A stretch of 64,000 bases of DNA from Laburnicola sp. R22_1 (taxonomy: Eukaryota; Ascomycota; Dothideomycetes; Pleosporales; Didymosphaeriaceae): positions 1,612,001-1,676,000 of the forward strand of contig JACONQ010000008.1 of NCBI GenBank assembly GCA_014281115.1. The letters are read 5' to 3'. The translations under genes and the position numbers were made by a program. This document shows, one piece after another, positions 1 to 13,600 of the stretch. Positions within the stretch are counted from its first letter, which is position 1. Each line of letters begins with the position of its first letter. Under the pieces are notes generated by a model. The model ran no database searches, was not told the DNA's origin, and was given only the letters and a program-made list of their open reading frames with translations.

Positions 1-415
1 ATTTACTAGATAGGCTATTATATAAATAGTGTTATAGTTATAGTAAAAAGTCTATTTTTAATATTAATAAATAACTTATAAAGAATATCTAATTATAACT
101 TGTATATTTTTACACTCTTTTTAATTACTAATTAGGAGGCTCTATTTTTTTGGTTATATTATTTAGGATAAAAGCCTTTATTGTTCTACCCCTAGGTAGA
201 TAATTTAATAACACACATAACCTATTTATAATAATAATAATTCTAATATACTATTACTTTACTTTAAAGTTTTTTTATACTTATTAGAAGCGCTAAGCTA
301 AAGTAAAAAATAATAGTAAATATACGCAATAATAATTTACTATAGAAATCTATATCTAATTATAAATAGCAAAGCTTACTATTTAGCTATTTTATTAGAT
401 ATACTAATAGTACTA
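1..415. repeat. RIP-mutated repeat relic left of Gypsy-1, with a family X 3' end
   Basis: No gene is visible. The stretch is AT- and TpA-rich. About 121-217 matches the right-hand end of repeat family X, also seen at about 19025-19130, 20920-21010, 46660-46770 and (short form) 53495-53597; the shared landmarks are a 'ggctct' block followed by 'ataaaagcctttgt' and 'cccctaggtaga'. This is the sequence into which Gypsy-1 inserted. Confidence 0.6.
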
Positions 416-559
416 TAGTAGAATAAGTTCTACTACACAGGTCACGTAGTAAGCCGGTGCCTAATTACCTCTTAAGGATTTAATAGACAGTTTTCTTTCC
501 ACATACTAAGAACTAATACTTTTTTCTACTAAGTCCTAATTAGAGGGTAGATTCTACTA
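416..559 (+). repeat. Gypsy-1 5' LTR (144 bp)
   Basis: Direct repeat of 14753-14896 with exactly equal length. Differences between the two copies are almost all C/T or G/A transitions. It begins TAGTAGAA, the RIP form of a TG-starting LTR. Confidence 0.9.
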
Positions 560-839
560 CAAAATTAGTAACTAACATGCAACTCGAACCTCTAAAACCT
601 TAACCTTAGAAAGGCCACTATATTAGTACTCTAATATAGACAAGCAGTGTTGCCTAAGAAAAAAACAAGATAGAACAATAGCGGCGCGCAGCAGTGTGCA
701 GAATAGCGCAAACTAGAGATAGAAATAAACCCTAAAAAAGACTTAGGGGCGAAATTAGGTACAACTAAGCATAGCGCTAACCTTAAAATAGAAATATAAC
801 CTAAGCTTTAATTAGCTACTATACTAGCCCTTATTAAAC

Positions 840-1250
840 CGCACTACTAGAAATAAATAACAAACTTAATAAACGCTAATAACCCTAGTATATACATAAA
901 TTAGGTATAGAGCATAGGCTTTAGGACTAGACTAGACTAGACTAGCACTAGACTAGACTAAGACCTAGACTAGGGAACAATTAGAACTAGATATTAAGTA
1001 ATTCTTAGAGTTAGAATATTAAGCCTCTAGGAATAAATAATAAATTTAATAAACACTAACAACTCTAGTATATACACAAATTAGGCATAGAGTATAGGCT
1101 CTAGAACTAGACTAGACTAAGACTCAGACTAGGAAATAACTAGAACTAGACACTAAGCGACTCTTAGAGTTAGAACATTAAGCCTCTAGGAACAAATAAC
1201 AAATAATAATAACTCTAGCATACACATAATATTATGCGCAAAGTATAGGC
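840..1250 (+). repeat. Imperfect tandem repeats in the Gypsy-1 leader
   Basis: A unit containing 'ctagtatatac', 'attaggtatagag' and a run of 'ctaga' pentamers recurs about three times, starting near 850, 1031 and 1191 (spacings of roughly 180 and 160 bp). It lies between the 5' LTR and gag, the same place as the 84-bp tandem repeats of the chromovirus at 24135. Confidence 0.7.
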
Positions 1251-1666
1251 CTAGGTATAAAAAAAAATAAAATAAAAAATAGAAGCCTAGATTAAAAAAA
1301 AGTAGTTAAAACTAGGCGCTAAAAAATGCTTAGAGCTAAAATTACCCCACTAGAAGTAGATAACTAAGCAATTATAAATAGATAAGAACTAAGAATAGAC
1401 TAGGGCACTAAGACGTAGACTAAGGAAAAGAACTAAAGCTAGACACTATATTACCCTTAGAACCTAAAAACTAAGGTAGAGTTAGAGAAAGCTAAGAGAT
1501 AATAATAAGTATAGATACGCGGAGATAGAAATAGAAGTAAAAAAACTAGAACACTAACTCTAACTACCTAATAAACTAACTAGATAACTAGTAATAATAA
1601 TGTCTACTACTAGAAGACTAAAATAACTATTAGCAATTTTAGTTAGAGAGTCTAGACTACAGCAAG

Positions 1667-2245
1667 ATGCGTGAGTTCCTTAACGTCCCAGCACTTAGAA
1701 AGCGTAAGAACCTAAGCCTAAAATCCCCTTAGGCTATTAGTTTTATAGAGATAATAAGCTTAACTAATAAAGATATCTATATACCTACTAAAGAATCTCC
1801 GCCCCTTATAGAAAGCTCCTTGCAAGAATCTAAAGGGAAGGCACTAATACTGCCTTAGCTATCTAAAGACGCTAATACCCTTATAGTGCAAATAGTAATA
1901 GCCCTATAGTCTCTTACTAATAAAGCCACCTAGTGGAACCCTATACAGAGCCTTATTATAGAACCTAACCTATTCTTAGGCAAGAAACTACACTTTATAG
2001 AAGATAATATAATCTAATTCCTTTAAAACTATAAAAAACATATAAACTACTACTAGTACTCTAAGAAAGATAAGGTTATTAGAGTTAAGAAATATTATAG
2101 CTAAGAAATCTAGAATATGCTTAACTTCTTAATACTAGAATACTCTAAGGTAGAAGAAGAAGGGGTATGGCAAAAGCTATAGGTAGCTATGCGCAGGCGT
2201 TAGCAAAGTTAGGATTACACCTAAGCTAAAAAGATAGAGAAAGTA
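1667..2245 (+). pseudogene. Gypsy-1 gag, N-terminal part (interrupted)
   Basis: From the ATG at 1667 one frame reads about 190 codons (starting MREFLNVPALRKRKN), broken only by TAG/TAA codons that look like former Gln or Trp. It ends where the pogo-type element begins at about 2246 and resumes after about 4374. The upstream position relative to the nucleocapsid-type motif at 5105 and pol supports gag. I recognise it by position and character, not by a strong motif in this part. Confidence 0.6.
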
Positions 2246-4373
2246 TCACTATGGGTCACTACCTAGTGTAGTGCACAGTTTCTAGATGCCTACACCCACA
2301 ACTTTTGCAGCTGTAGAGTCGCATATATATTATATTATCACGAGATTTTTTAGTGGAGGGCTTTTAAGGACCTATTTAATTAATTGGTAACGATAAACTA
2401 CGTACGATACCTCTGTGGGAGGCGTACTTTGCGGGTGCGCGTAGTAGGGCCAGGTGTAGGCACCACATTAACTACAGATAATATATCCACACTAACATCC
2501 TCTGTCTTCTTAGCGACTTAAGGAGGTGGTGCAAAGGCCTTTTAACGGCGTCTATTACCCTTTTTAGAGAATTGTATATCTTGTTAGAGTTGCTTTTTAG
2601 CTTCGCGCGCGATCCTAGCTTCTTTGCGCTGCACGGCCTTCTTGCGCTATTCTTAAAGGCGTATTTCTTTAGCCACCTCTCTTATGCGCTGCCTCTCTTC
2701 AAGCATAGTAGCCTTCTCCTGCTTCTGCTACTCCCTACGCTTAATCTCCTTAGACTTCTGTTGTTGTTGTAGCTACTCGTTAGCATTCTTTTATGCTTAG
2801 CGATTGCGGGCGTTCTTAACTTTAAATAGCAACCAGAATATAGCTCTACTATTATACTCCTACAGTGCCTTAAGTAATAGAGGCCTGCCACGTTAATGGC
2901 GCTTCTTCTTATTAACAAAGGCCCCTCTAAGTCGCTTGTTTTTATACTAGAGGAGCTGTTTTTGTACAGCCATTATGTGAATTGTCTGGCTTAGCTGTTA
3001 GGAGCGTTAATCGTAAATATCCTCCACTACCTAGCGCAGTAATCGCTTAATCTTTCTCTAATTTAAAGCGCTAAGTACGGAAGTAGTACTATCGCTTAAT
3101 AAGGGCCTCTTAGTCTCCTCTATTTTAAACTTCTTAAGTATAGCCTCTAGGTCTAACAGCGAAAGCCCTATAACTTAAAAAGCCGTTAAGATTGTCTTTT
3201 CCTTAAATATTGTATGATAGGCCTTATAGAACAAACAAAAGAAGTCTCTTTTTGTAATCGCGAAGATGCCCTAACAGCTATATATAAACTTAGAGAGCTT
3301 GTTTAAGTAGGTAGTTAATAGAGGCTTAAAAAGGCAGATATTAAGCGGCTATAAGGTGTGGGTAGCGTTGGGAGAATAGATGACCAGAAGAATCCAATTG
3401 TTATTGTAAAACTTAATAAACTCCATTAATATATATAAGCCATAGCTGTTAAGGATAAGTAGACAATATAATTATCTTGCCTTTGCTTTTGTTTCGCGAT
3501 TAAACACCTATTTAAGCCATAAGAGCCCTAGCTTATTGTTAGTCCATCCACTAGGCAATAAGGCAAAGAAGGTTTTATGCTCTGCGAAGTCGAAATCTTA
3601 AAGCTATAAGTCTTATATCTTACTAGAAACAGCCTAATAAATTAGCGTAGACGTAAGATAGTTGCTGTCGGCGCAAGTATAGGCTATTATAGTTATCTAC
3701 TCCTTATTACTATTCTAAAGTGCTTATTTCACGTCTCCGTAATTATATTAATGGCGAGAGAACACGCGCTTTATTTTTAACAGCACCCTAATTAAGAAGC
3801 CCTTCTTATCTATATTGTAGATATTGCGAGCCTTAATATTGTACTAAGTTATCTTCTAGTCTAGAAGCTTAAAATATAGGGCGTATTTAAAGGCAGAGTT
3901 AGCTCTGCGGCGGGTAGAATTAATGCCAGATGCCCATTAAGATACAAGCTCAATATGATGCCGCGCAATAAAGCGATTAATCCAGTTTTTTCCTAGCTCT
4001 TTTCCTACTATTTGTGCTGCGAAATTCCGTATTATCTCCCTTATAGGTGGTAGCCCTTATACACAGAGCTTATTAATATATTATATAAGCTTAGTTTCCT
4101 ATGTAGAGTTAAGAAGGCGCATATTATCGACTTTCTCTGCATAGCTGCCAATAATCCCGCAGTAATGCTTCGACAGCAACGTTCAATTAACACCGTATTT
4201 TTTTGCTGTCTAAGTATAATTAGGCTTCTCTTTAAGCTTTAGCGATTTTAACAACTCTAGGGCAGCCTCTATTAGGTGTATATTAGTGGTGTAAAGCGAT
4301 TCTAAAAGTGCGAGAGATTTGGTATTGGCTGTGCACAAGGTGGAGCCGTGCACGAGGTGGTAACCCATGGTAA
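2246..4373 (-). mobile_element. Pogo/Fot1-type DNA transposon nested in Gypsy-1 gag
   Basis: Similar inverted ends occur at 2246 (TCACTATGGGTCACTACCT) and, reading inward from 4373, TTACCATGGGTTACCACCT; most differences are C/T transitions. The element is about 2.13 kb and encodes one transposase on the minus strand. It interrupts the gag of Gypsy-1, so it arrived later. A clean TA target duplication is not obvious: TA precedes the left end, but the matching dinucleotide at the right is unclear, so the exact ends may be off by a few bases. Confidence 0.8.
2380..4368 (-). pseudogene. Pogo-type DDE transposase, 662 codons with many stops
   Basis: One minus-strand frame runs from ATG at 4368 to TAA at 2380-2382 (663 codons including the stop), interrupted by point stops. 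Visible parts in order: an N-terminal helix-turn-helix region of the CENP-B/psq type, a region like GKNWINRFIARH, the first catalytic Asp (YNIDKKGF, about 3808), a second motif LLILNSYG (about 3436) where the family has Asp in place of Asn, and a third motif PLNICLFKPL where Asn again replaces Asp. The C-terminal third is a long charged coiled coil rich in Lys/Arg/Glu/Gln. Two of three catalytic Asp residues are therefore lost, both by G-to-A-type changes. Family membership is well supported; the exact start is uncertain because this ATG lies in the terminal repeat. Confidence 0.82.
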
Positions 4374-5560
4374 AGGCGTGGCTAGCGTAGTGTTAAGTAA
4401 TAACAAACCTTAATATTTATAATTTCCTAGACTAGTTTGCAATTAGGTTTAAGAAATACCTAAGGGTAGATATAATTATAAAAAGTCAGAAGACTATACT
4501 TCTTATCTATAGTCTAAGTAAATAACTAGCGGGTAATATCCTAATAAAGAATAACTAGTTAATAGAAAGACCTATAGAGCTTAACTTTAATATAATAGAG
4601 AGATGGCTTTTAAGCAGAGCTTAAATCTAGTTAGAAGAACACATACTAGATCTAATATACTAAATCTAAGCGCTAATACTATCTTAGACTATTAAGCTGC
4701 AAGTACTACTAATGCTATAGAGTGTTTTCTAACCTACTAGACTTTACCTAAACTTTTAATAAGTAAGACTATAAGGAGCTCTAGGCGCGTAAGCAACTCT
4801 AGACTTAACTGTCTCTTAATATAAAGTAGACAAGCTAACTAAAAGGCTTAAGATTATAAGGCTTTAGAATGTCCTAGTTTAAAACTAGAACCCTTAAGAG
4901 ATAGAGATTCTATTAGACCTAGTTATCTGCTAAAAAATTACTATAAGGGTAGAATAGGCCCTAAAGTAAAAAGTACTATAACAACCTTAGTACTATACAC
5001 TAACCTAGTCTTAGGCCTACTTAGTAACGCTAATACAAGTTAATATATACGTGGCTACAGCAGCGACAGACCTAATTTAGTAAGAAAATAACTATTTTAA
5101 AGAATGCTTTAAATATAGGAAGGAATATATTATTATAAATAGGGAATGCAAGAAGAGAAATTCGCTTAAGGATAATAGTTAGGTGTACTACAACACAGAG
5201 TTGCGGAGGATCTAGTAGGGCTAACTAAATAATAATTAGGGCGAAATCTAATATATTAGCACTAGAGGCAAGCAGAACTAGATGCTAATCCGCCTAATAT
5301 AGGATAAGTAGTAGATGGACAGATTAATAAAGAAGGCCCTATAAATATTATAGAGTTAGGAAGCCACAATAACAGCAATAACCTACTAGATAGAATTAGT
5401 TATAGAAGCTAACAGCAGCCAGTTCGCGTTTAGTAAGATAATAGCACCTAGCCTTCTCTCTAAAGAGGAATTTAAAGCGGCTTAGAGAAAGCAAGCTCTT
5501 TTAGATAAAGATACACTAGTAAGGGTTTAATTTTTAAATCTACTATACAAACTATAAACT
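4374..5560 (+). pseudogene. Gypsy-1 gag, C-terminal part with ruined zinc knuckle
   Basis: Continuation of the interrupted gag. At 5105-5150 it reads ECFKYRKEYIIINRECKK, a CCHC zinc knuckle (RNA-binding nucleocapsid motif) in which the second Cys is now Tyr and the His position is also replaced. TGT-to-TAT is a RIP-type change. The frame contains many TAG/TAA codons. It precedes protease at about 6340. Confidence 0.7.
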
Positions 5561-6239
5561 CCAAGCTTAAACACCCTAATAACCTAACTAAGTCTTAGAA
5601 AGTTACTAAAGGTAAAGATAATTGCAGATACTAAAGTTTCTAAATAAGGTATCTCTGCGGTTTGTAGAAGAAAGAACAATAATAAGGAGAATAGAAGAAA
5701 AATAAAGCAAGTGTCTTTTCTAGAATAAGACTTTCTAATAGAAGGTATAGAGAATGTAGAGATGCGTAGGCTTAATAATATCTTAGGTCTAACTCTAAGA
5801 AAGGAGATCTTAGCGGCTAAAAAGAGAATAAAACTAGTTAATATTCTAGTAGGCAGTCCTAAAGACATGCTATCCTAAGTAATAAATACTAGAGTTAGCC
5901 TAATAGTCTAAGAAGTACTTAGTAATATGCTAGAAGTTAAAAAGGCAATATTTAAGGATGCTTTTAGCAAAGGGGACCTACACTAGCTATAGACACTAGC
6001 CGCCACTATAGAGGAAGTAACTAATAAAGACTTAGACGCTAGGCACACTAACTACGCACCTATCTCTAAAGTCTAAGTCTCTAAATAGATATTAGTTAAG
6101 CTTAAGAATAGAGTAGTTACTTACTGTAGGCCTTATAAACTAAAGTTATCTTAAGCACTACTATAGGTAAACTAGGCAGCTAGTATAGGCATATTAGTTA
6201 CAAAGACATAGTTTAGTAAAGTAACACTAACTATAACTA

Positions 6240-9200
6240 TTACTAATAAAAAGGATTTTAAGAGAGAATTAGGGGTTAAATATATAAAAAGCGACTATTC
6301 CTAAGTAATATACTAGATTAATAAATATTTAGTAAATGCTTTACTTAATACTAGTGTGAAATTAAACACTATCTGCCTTAGCACTACTAAAGCTATAGGC
6401 CTCTAGATTATATCTATGCCGCCTTAACTATAGAATATAAAACTAATAACTGCAAATAGTAATTATAAGGATTTCTAAGGTATTATATTCTAAGCACTAA
6501 TTAGAGTAGACTAGGTTATTATTATAACAACACTATTTATTATTAGATCCTTATCTAGCGCTATTATTCTAGGAAACCTATTCTTAGCAGACGTAAAGGC
6601 GGAATTCTCCTATAAAAATAATGGCAAGACCTACTATAAGCTATAGAATAATAAGGAGCTCTACTCTACGCAATTTATGGCCACTTGCACTAACCTATTT
6701 AACCTAAGAGGCGCAATTATTACTAAGGCAACAGAAAACTTTAAGGGAACGTAGTAGCTAGAACTAGCGTTCCTAAGCACCTAGAATACCTAAAACTTAG
6801 CGCTAATATAGTCTTAGAGCGATGGCTTTGCTGTGGGTTAATATTAATAATAAGTAAGATTAATATTAAGCTTAAGTAGGAATTAGGGCTGAGGGCCTAA
6901 AAGTAGGCGCTAAAGTGGGCAGTGCTAACTTATAAGAAGAAAATTGCAAATAGGAATAAATAGCTTATATAGGACACTAATAAGGATTAACTAGTAATAG
7001 ATTTAAGCGAGGATTTTATCCACTATGCTAATTAGGGCATAATTAGGAGGCATATAGACAGCGGTATCATTATTTAAGATAACTAGGAACTTCTAGTTAT
7101 TAATTTATTAGGCTGCGATAAAGAAGTTAATAAGGTCCTCTAGGCTCTAGCTATACAAATAGAGTCTAAAAAGGCAATAAGGATTAAGAGCAACGCGTTC
7201 TAGGCAGAATAAATAAAGATAATTAATGCAACTAAAATAGCTTTTAAGGTAAACACTATGTATAAGACTAAGAATAAAAAGGTTAACCCTATGTATAACT
7301 TAGGCGTTAAGCCTTAGAATATTAAGGGCTAGTTAGACTAGAAGCAGGAGGCTATAAAGAAGCGAAGAAGAACTAACACTAGGCTCTAATTATTTAACAA
7401 ATACCTTCTTAATTAGTAGGCAGAATTTTTAAGAGGTAATTAGTTAACACTAGAACAGATTGTGGAAATAAAGGTTGGCCTAGATTTTTTATTTTAGGAA
7501 AGAGATATATTGCTAAAAGTCCTATATTAAAAAGAACTAGCCCTATCCTTTAACTTTAGCGAGTTAGGCTAAGTATATCCTAATGTGGCTCCACTAGTTA
7601 AGATCCACACTAGTAACTATATCGCTTAGAAGGAATTACCCTTTCTAGTCCCTAGTAAACTTAGGGATATAGTTATTAATATAGTATAGTAGAGGCTTAA
7701 TTAGGGCGTACTAGAGTATAGTAGGAGTCTATATTACAACCTATGGTTTTTAGTTAAAAAGAAAAAAAAAGAATACTAGTTAATTAACAACACCTAATAT
7801 GTTAATAGCGTTATAGTCTAGAATAGCAATCTTTCTCTAAACCCTAATAAGTTCTTAGAAGAGTTTATTAGCTATTTTATAATATTTCTAATTAACTTCT
7901 TCTTTAGATATAACTAAGTAACTCTTTATAAACTCTCCTAAGCTATAACTATATTCTACACACCTCTAGAACTCGTCTAATAGTGCACGCTACCTATAGA
8001 AATAACTAATTCTATGGGCAAATTTATGCGAATTATTACAAAGATTTTTATAACTAGATTTCCTCTTAGTGTTTGCCTTATATAGACAATATTGTAGTAA
8101 AGGGCCTAAAGACTAACTATAAGAGAGAGATACTTAAGAAAGAAATTTATAAATATATTGCAGAATACCTTATAAATATTAATTAGGTTCTAGTAAATAT
8201 GAAATTGGCGGGTATTATCACATCTAGCAAGAAGTCTAACTAGGGCTACGCCACTATAGATATAGTTAGCTATATGGTTAATAAGAATAGTTAACACCTA
8301 TTCTAAAAGAAAGTAGCTAAGATTATTAAATGGCCACCTTGCGACTACGCTAAAGATATCTAAATCTTTTTTAGAGTTTGTGTGTACTATTAAATATAGA
8401 TTAAAAACTTTATAAAGATTACTATACTACTATTTGCACTACTACGCAAGGGCGTAGAATTCTACTAGAAAATTATAAAGATTATAGTAATATAATAACT
8501 AAAGGAAGGTATTACTTCTACCCTAGTATTAGTATCTATTAACTACTTGGAGCTATTATAAAAAGTAGTAATTTTAGTAGATAGTAGTAAAATTAAATAG
8601 AGAGCCGCAATATAATAATATAGACTAGATAGTCTTCTTTATTTAGTGTAATTTAAATTAGGTGTTTAGTCTTAGAGCAAACATAACTAGGATTTAGAGA
8701 AGTATAAGTGTAAGGCCCTACTTCTTACACTTAAAAAGTTTTAACTCTAGATTTATAAAATACACTTTATTATAGAGACTAACTTCTATACTCTAATTGC
8801 CTAGCTAAATTGCAGTACTACTAACTTACTAGAAGCTCTAATAACCTACTAGTTAGCACTTCTAACGCTTTAGAAATTTAATATTCGCTATATTATAAAA
8901 CGTAAGAATAGGATTGCTAATACACTCTTAAGGCGCAGATAAAAAAAGAATTAGGTCCCTCCTAAACAGCTAAAAGAAGATATTAAGGGCTTTATTAAGA
9001 AATACTTAGGGCATATTGGCGTTATAGTCTCTACTACTAGTAAGGAGGCTATAATAGAAATAGAGTATACAGAACCTACTATAAATAACCTACCTAAAAT
9101 TTTCTCTAATCTATATACTAAACACTTTTACAATATTGCAACCTAGCTTACAACACTAACTATACTAAAAGGCCTATCTAAGAAAGACTAAAGGCATGTT

Positions 9201-10620
9201 AGGCTATAAGCTTAGAAATACAGGGTTATAAGAGGCGTACTATAGTATTAAACTATAGGAAATAGATCGCTACGCAGAGTTGTAGATAATCTAGTCTAGT
9301 AGGCAGATATTTTATAGCAGCTCTATAAGGAATTAGGCTATTAAGGATAAGAAGGCACCTAAAGGAAGATTACAGTATATTACTACTAGCTAAATCTATA
9401 TTAGAGTATTAAGAAATATATTAATACTTGCGCTAAATATTAGGCGCATTCTACTAAAAGGGTAGTTAAAAAAGCTACACCCTATATAGGGAACAGATAT
9501 AATCTAGGGATAGGTTATAGTAGATATAGTGTATATGCCTAGAAGTAAAAAAGAGAAGAAATTTATAGTTATTACTAGAGACTATACCTCTAGATAGCCT
9601 AAAGCAAAAGTGCTTACTAACGCTAACTTAGCTATAGTTGCCTAGTTCTTAGAAGAATCTATCTTTAGTAGGTAGGGCATCCCTTTTTGCCTATTAGTAA
9701 ATAGAGGACTAGAGAATAGAGGCTTAGTAGAGGACTTAGCTAAATAGTTTAGGATCTAATAAGTAGTATCTAGTGCTTATTATCCACAAGAGTAGAGTCT
9801 AGTAGAAAGAGGCTACGAAGAGCTCGTTAGCGTACTACAGAAAATAAAGGGCAACTAGGTCTAGAACCTACCTAACGCGCTGTGGACTAATTAGGTTATA
9901 GTAAAACAATCTATAGGCGAAACACTAGCTTTTCTAATCTTAAAAGATAGTAAAACAATCTATAGGCGAAACACTAGCTTTTCTAATCTATAAAAGAGAA
10001 TATATTCTTCCTATTAAACTTTATATTCCAACCTAGTAGACACTTCTATAGAAACAGATTTACACTACTAAAGAACTTCTAGCTATTAGAGCAAAGCAGT
10101 TTAAGAAACATAACTATTACCTCTAAGAAGCTATTAACTAAACTATTTAACTACGAAAATAAGGAAAGGAATAGTTTAATAACTAGCCCACTCTTAGGAT
10201 AGAGCCACTATAATAAGGCAATCTAGTGTTAGTATATAATACTTTTTAGGCTAGTAATATAAGTCGCAAAGTTAAGCTTACTAGAAGGTACTAGGGCCCC
10301 TTTAGAATTAGGGCCATGCCACTTTATAGTAAAGGATAGTATATACTTAAGGAGCTTAATAGAACACCCTTTTATAATAGAATGCTAGGTAACTATATTA
10401 TTTAATTCTATCTGCGCATAATAATAGACCTTAATATAATACTAGAACCTAATATTATAAATACTAACAACTTCTTAGAAGAAATTACTAATCCCTTAGT
10501 AGGAATTAATCCTATAGACCTTAATAAAGTTACGCAGAGGCCTAAGACTAAACATTCTATATATTTACGCGCAGATTATAAAGACTAGTAAAATATATAT
10601 AGGACATCCCTATAAAAATA
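6240..10620 (+). pseudogene. Gypsy-1 pol: protease, RT, RNase H, integrase remnants
   Basis: The order protease-RT-RNase H-integrase marks Ty3/Gypsy. Protease: NALLNTSVKLN near 6333, where the catalytic Asp-Thr-Gly is now Asn-Thr-Ser. RT: about 7680-8450, with the active-site box YIDN at 8079-8090 (family: two adjacent Asp) followed by IVVKG, and a connection through GIITSSKKSN. RNase H: about 8600-8950, ending in ANTLLRR where the family normally has an Asp-Ala-Leu motif. Integrase: about 9480-10000, with IVITRDYTS, a VNRGLEN box and SAYYPQ..LVERGYEEL; the Glu is retained while the central Asp is Asn. A C-terminal tail continues to about 10450. Frames shift between domains, so some indels exist in addition to point stops. 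Catalytically dead. Confidence 0.87.
9899..9989 (+). repeat. Exact 42-bp tandem duplication, period 49, inside Gypsy-1 integrase
   Basis: The block starting TAGTAAAACAATCTATAGG at 9899 recurs unchanged at 9948. Its perfection in a region otherwise full of substitutions suggests a small duplication made after mutation of the element had stopped. Confidence 0.93.
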
Positions 10621-13600
10621 AAATAAGTAGGAATTCCGCCGCTACTAGCAAACTTTAACCCCTTAGACTTCGCCTATTAGGAGCAGTAAGCTAGCCAGAA
10701 CCTTAGCGCATTATAAGCTAAGGGACAGCTTATTTCTTAGGGGGGGGAGGAAGTAGTTAAAGAAGAAAAGTTAGAAAAAGAAAATAGAATACTAGTATTA
10801 GTACTAAGTTAAACTAAAGTCTAATATACATATATAATTACTAGAATAGGATTATAAGTTATAAGATCCTAATAATAAAGTCTAACTAATAATTAGATAG
10901 CTAGAAAATTAAAAGCTAAGAACTACTATACTAACCTTTACAAGAATCTAAGCCCCTATAACTACCATAACCTAAGCCATAATTAGGGTTTAGATTGCGA
11001 CTCTAATAAAAACAAGGCATAGGGCTATCTTGCTCTACAGCTTAAGTTCTGCTAGAGCCTAAACCTAAGCGTATAGCTTAGACAGAAAGGTTAGAAGGAA
11101 TAGAGGACAGACCTAAAGAAGGAGGAAAGAAGATTATACCGCTGCGGCTAAGTAAGGATAAGAGAGTATAGGCAGAATTAATAGACTATTAGGAAGCTAG
11201 ACATATAGGAGAAGGCGAGTAGAATAGAACTTTAGAAGAATTATTAGTAGCCTAAAAGAGAGATAAATTAAAGAATAAAAAGCTAACCTGTAGCACTATA
11301 TTAAGCAAGACCTAGCCTAGAGAGGAATTAGGGCTAAAGAGCAGATAACTAGAAGTAGGAGTAGTCTAGTCCTAAGATAGAGAAGAACTACTGCTATTAC
11401 TACTAGAGAAGATAATAGGTTAAAAAGAATAGGAAAAGAGTAGTGAATAGAGAGAACCTTAAAATAAGGAAGAACTATTACTATTGCTACTAGAAAGAAT
11501 AATAGGTTAGGCATAATAACGCCTAAAGAGGGATATACGTAGGGAAGTCTTAGCAATATTAGAATTAGTGCCTAATAGAGAATTAGGCGCCTCTAAGAAA
11601 CTTTTAATAATTAGATAAGGTCTGTCTAGGCGCCTAGTAGGGAGTATTATAGCAGTATTGCTAAAACTAAGCAGCTTACTAATTTTATTATAGATATAGG
11701 TGTTTACTTCTAGTCGCTTTATTTATAGCTTACGCACTTGCTAATAACCCTACTAAAAAGAATTAACTTAAGTGTTTATAGCAGATACTAGAGGAAATAA
11801 AGCTAGATAGATAGATTAGTAATAGAGAACTAGCTAAGAGCAAATTAAGGCTTACTATAGTAGTTAAAGGAGCACTACTAATATTAGGAAGTTGTCTAGT
11901 ATAGAATATAGTAGCCCTTAAGAAGAAGGCGCTAACTACTATTAATATACTAAAAGTAGGGACAATAACTCTAGATATAAGCCCTGCAGGCTTAGTTATA
12001 ATTAACCTTAGCTATACTAAGATTATAGTTAATGCGGCCTTAGCTAGTAGCAAAGAAGATAGTAGAAAGATAGGATATATAAGAAGTATAACTAGACACT
12101 AAGTGCTATTTAAAGTAATTACGCCTTTATTTATTAGTGCCTATGTCCTTTATAAGGACAGCTTAGTATAGCTAATAGAAAAGAATAGTGTAGGTAATAG
12201 GAGTGTTACTAGCAGAATTAGAATTAATCTTAAAGCTACCTATACTCTAAGCAAACTATATAAGATAGCCTAATAATAAATACTTAGTATAAATATTATA
12301 TAAGAGGCTTATAATCTTATAAATAGGGCTAAAATTGCATAGCTAATTTAAGAGGATAATAACTAGAATATAGGTTAGCAAGCCAAGAGGCAATTAGGGC
12401 AGGCATACGTATAATAGAATAGGAGCAGCTATAAGGTATTATTAATAGGCGGCGGCAAGGGCTATTATAAGTCTTAGCTACCTTTCTTACTATTACTATT
12501 ATTATTATTACGAGCACTAGAGGCGTGGCTACTAAAGGAGAAATTAATAGCAGCTATAGTTAAGAAGAAGGTTAAGACTATTAGGTAGGAGAGTTAGAAT
12601 AGTAGGATAAGAAGGGAAGGAAAAGAATATAAAGGGCAGGTTATATACTCTAAGCAGCTATAAGGCTCTATTAAGTTATAGTAGATAAGGCGTGTACGTA
12701 AACGCCGCTTCTAGACTAGTAATAGGTAGTAGTACTCTTTAAGGAAAGTGTAACTATATTACTACTAGCAAAAAACTCTAAGAGTAAATTAGGTACTTAT
12801 AGATAAGTAATTAAGAAGCAAATAGCTTGTAGGTGTAGAATAGAAGATATAGTATTATAAGAAAAAGAGTAGAGTTATAGTAGTAAAGAAGAATATATTT
12901 AATTGCCAATAAGCTATCTAAAGCCTAGGCAGCCCTTAGTTGTAAAAGAAACTTTAGTAGCTTTTACTAGTAGGCTATAGGCTAGAACTGCTACTATTCT
13001 TCTACTTCTCCTCCTTCTTATATTTATTATAGAACCTATAAGCCTAAGTAACTCTAGCCTAGACTTAAGGATCCTGCAACAGCCTCTAAAAGAAGTCCTA
13101 CTTTAGAGAGCGCTATAACTTATAGAAAGCTTAAGTCTAGGCTTTATTCTCTATATTAGTGTTATAGGGAGAAAAAGAACTAATAGGCTAATAGTTAAAG
13201 CGTGCCTAATGCCTTCTTAGAGCCCTTCCTCTTTCTTAGAATATATAAATTATAGTTGCTTAATAGAAGAGGGCTGCGAATAGTGCTAGAACTATCTAAG
13301 AAGCTAATAGGCCTAGTTCTAGAGTAGCGTGGCAAGTTAGTACTCTAAATTAGTTAGGAGTATAAGTGCGCATAGTAGTAAAGCTTACGCAAAAAGAAGA
13401 TTAGAAGGAAACTAGATAAATAGTGTCTAAGGGCAAAGCAGAGGGATATAGAATTAAAGAGTTAGGGGTTAACTAGGATAGAAATTTAAGGTTATTGCTA
13501 ATAGTAAGGCCCTTAAAGAGGGATGTTACTCCTAGGGAGCTAAGTGTTACTTAGGTCTAGGTATTAAGGTTCATAACGCGTGCCTAATATATAAAAGAAA

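Noticed and set aside
2572..2918. Short hydrophobic or basic frames on both strands
   Set aside because: They overlap the coiled-coil part of the pogo transposase in other frames.
5584..5868. 94-codon minus-strand frame with Leu/Phe-rich, membrane-like sequence
   Set aside because: Antisense to Gypsy-1 gag-pol, where an Arg/Lys/Glu-rich plus strand gives an artificial hydrophobic antisense.
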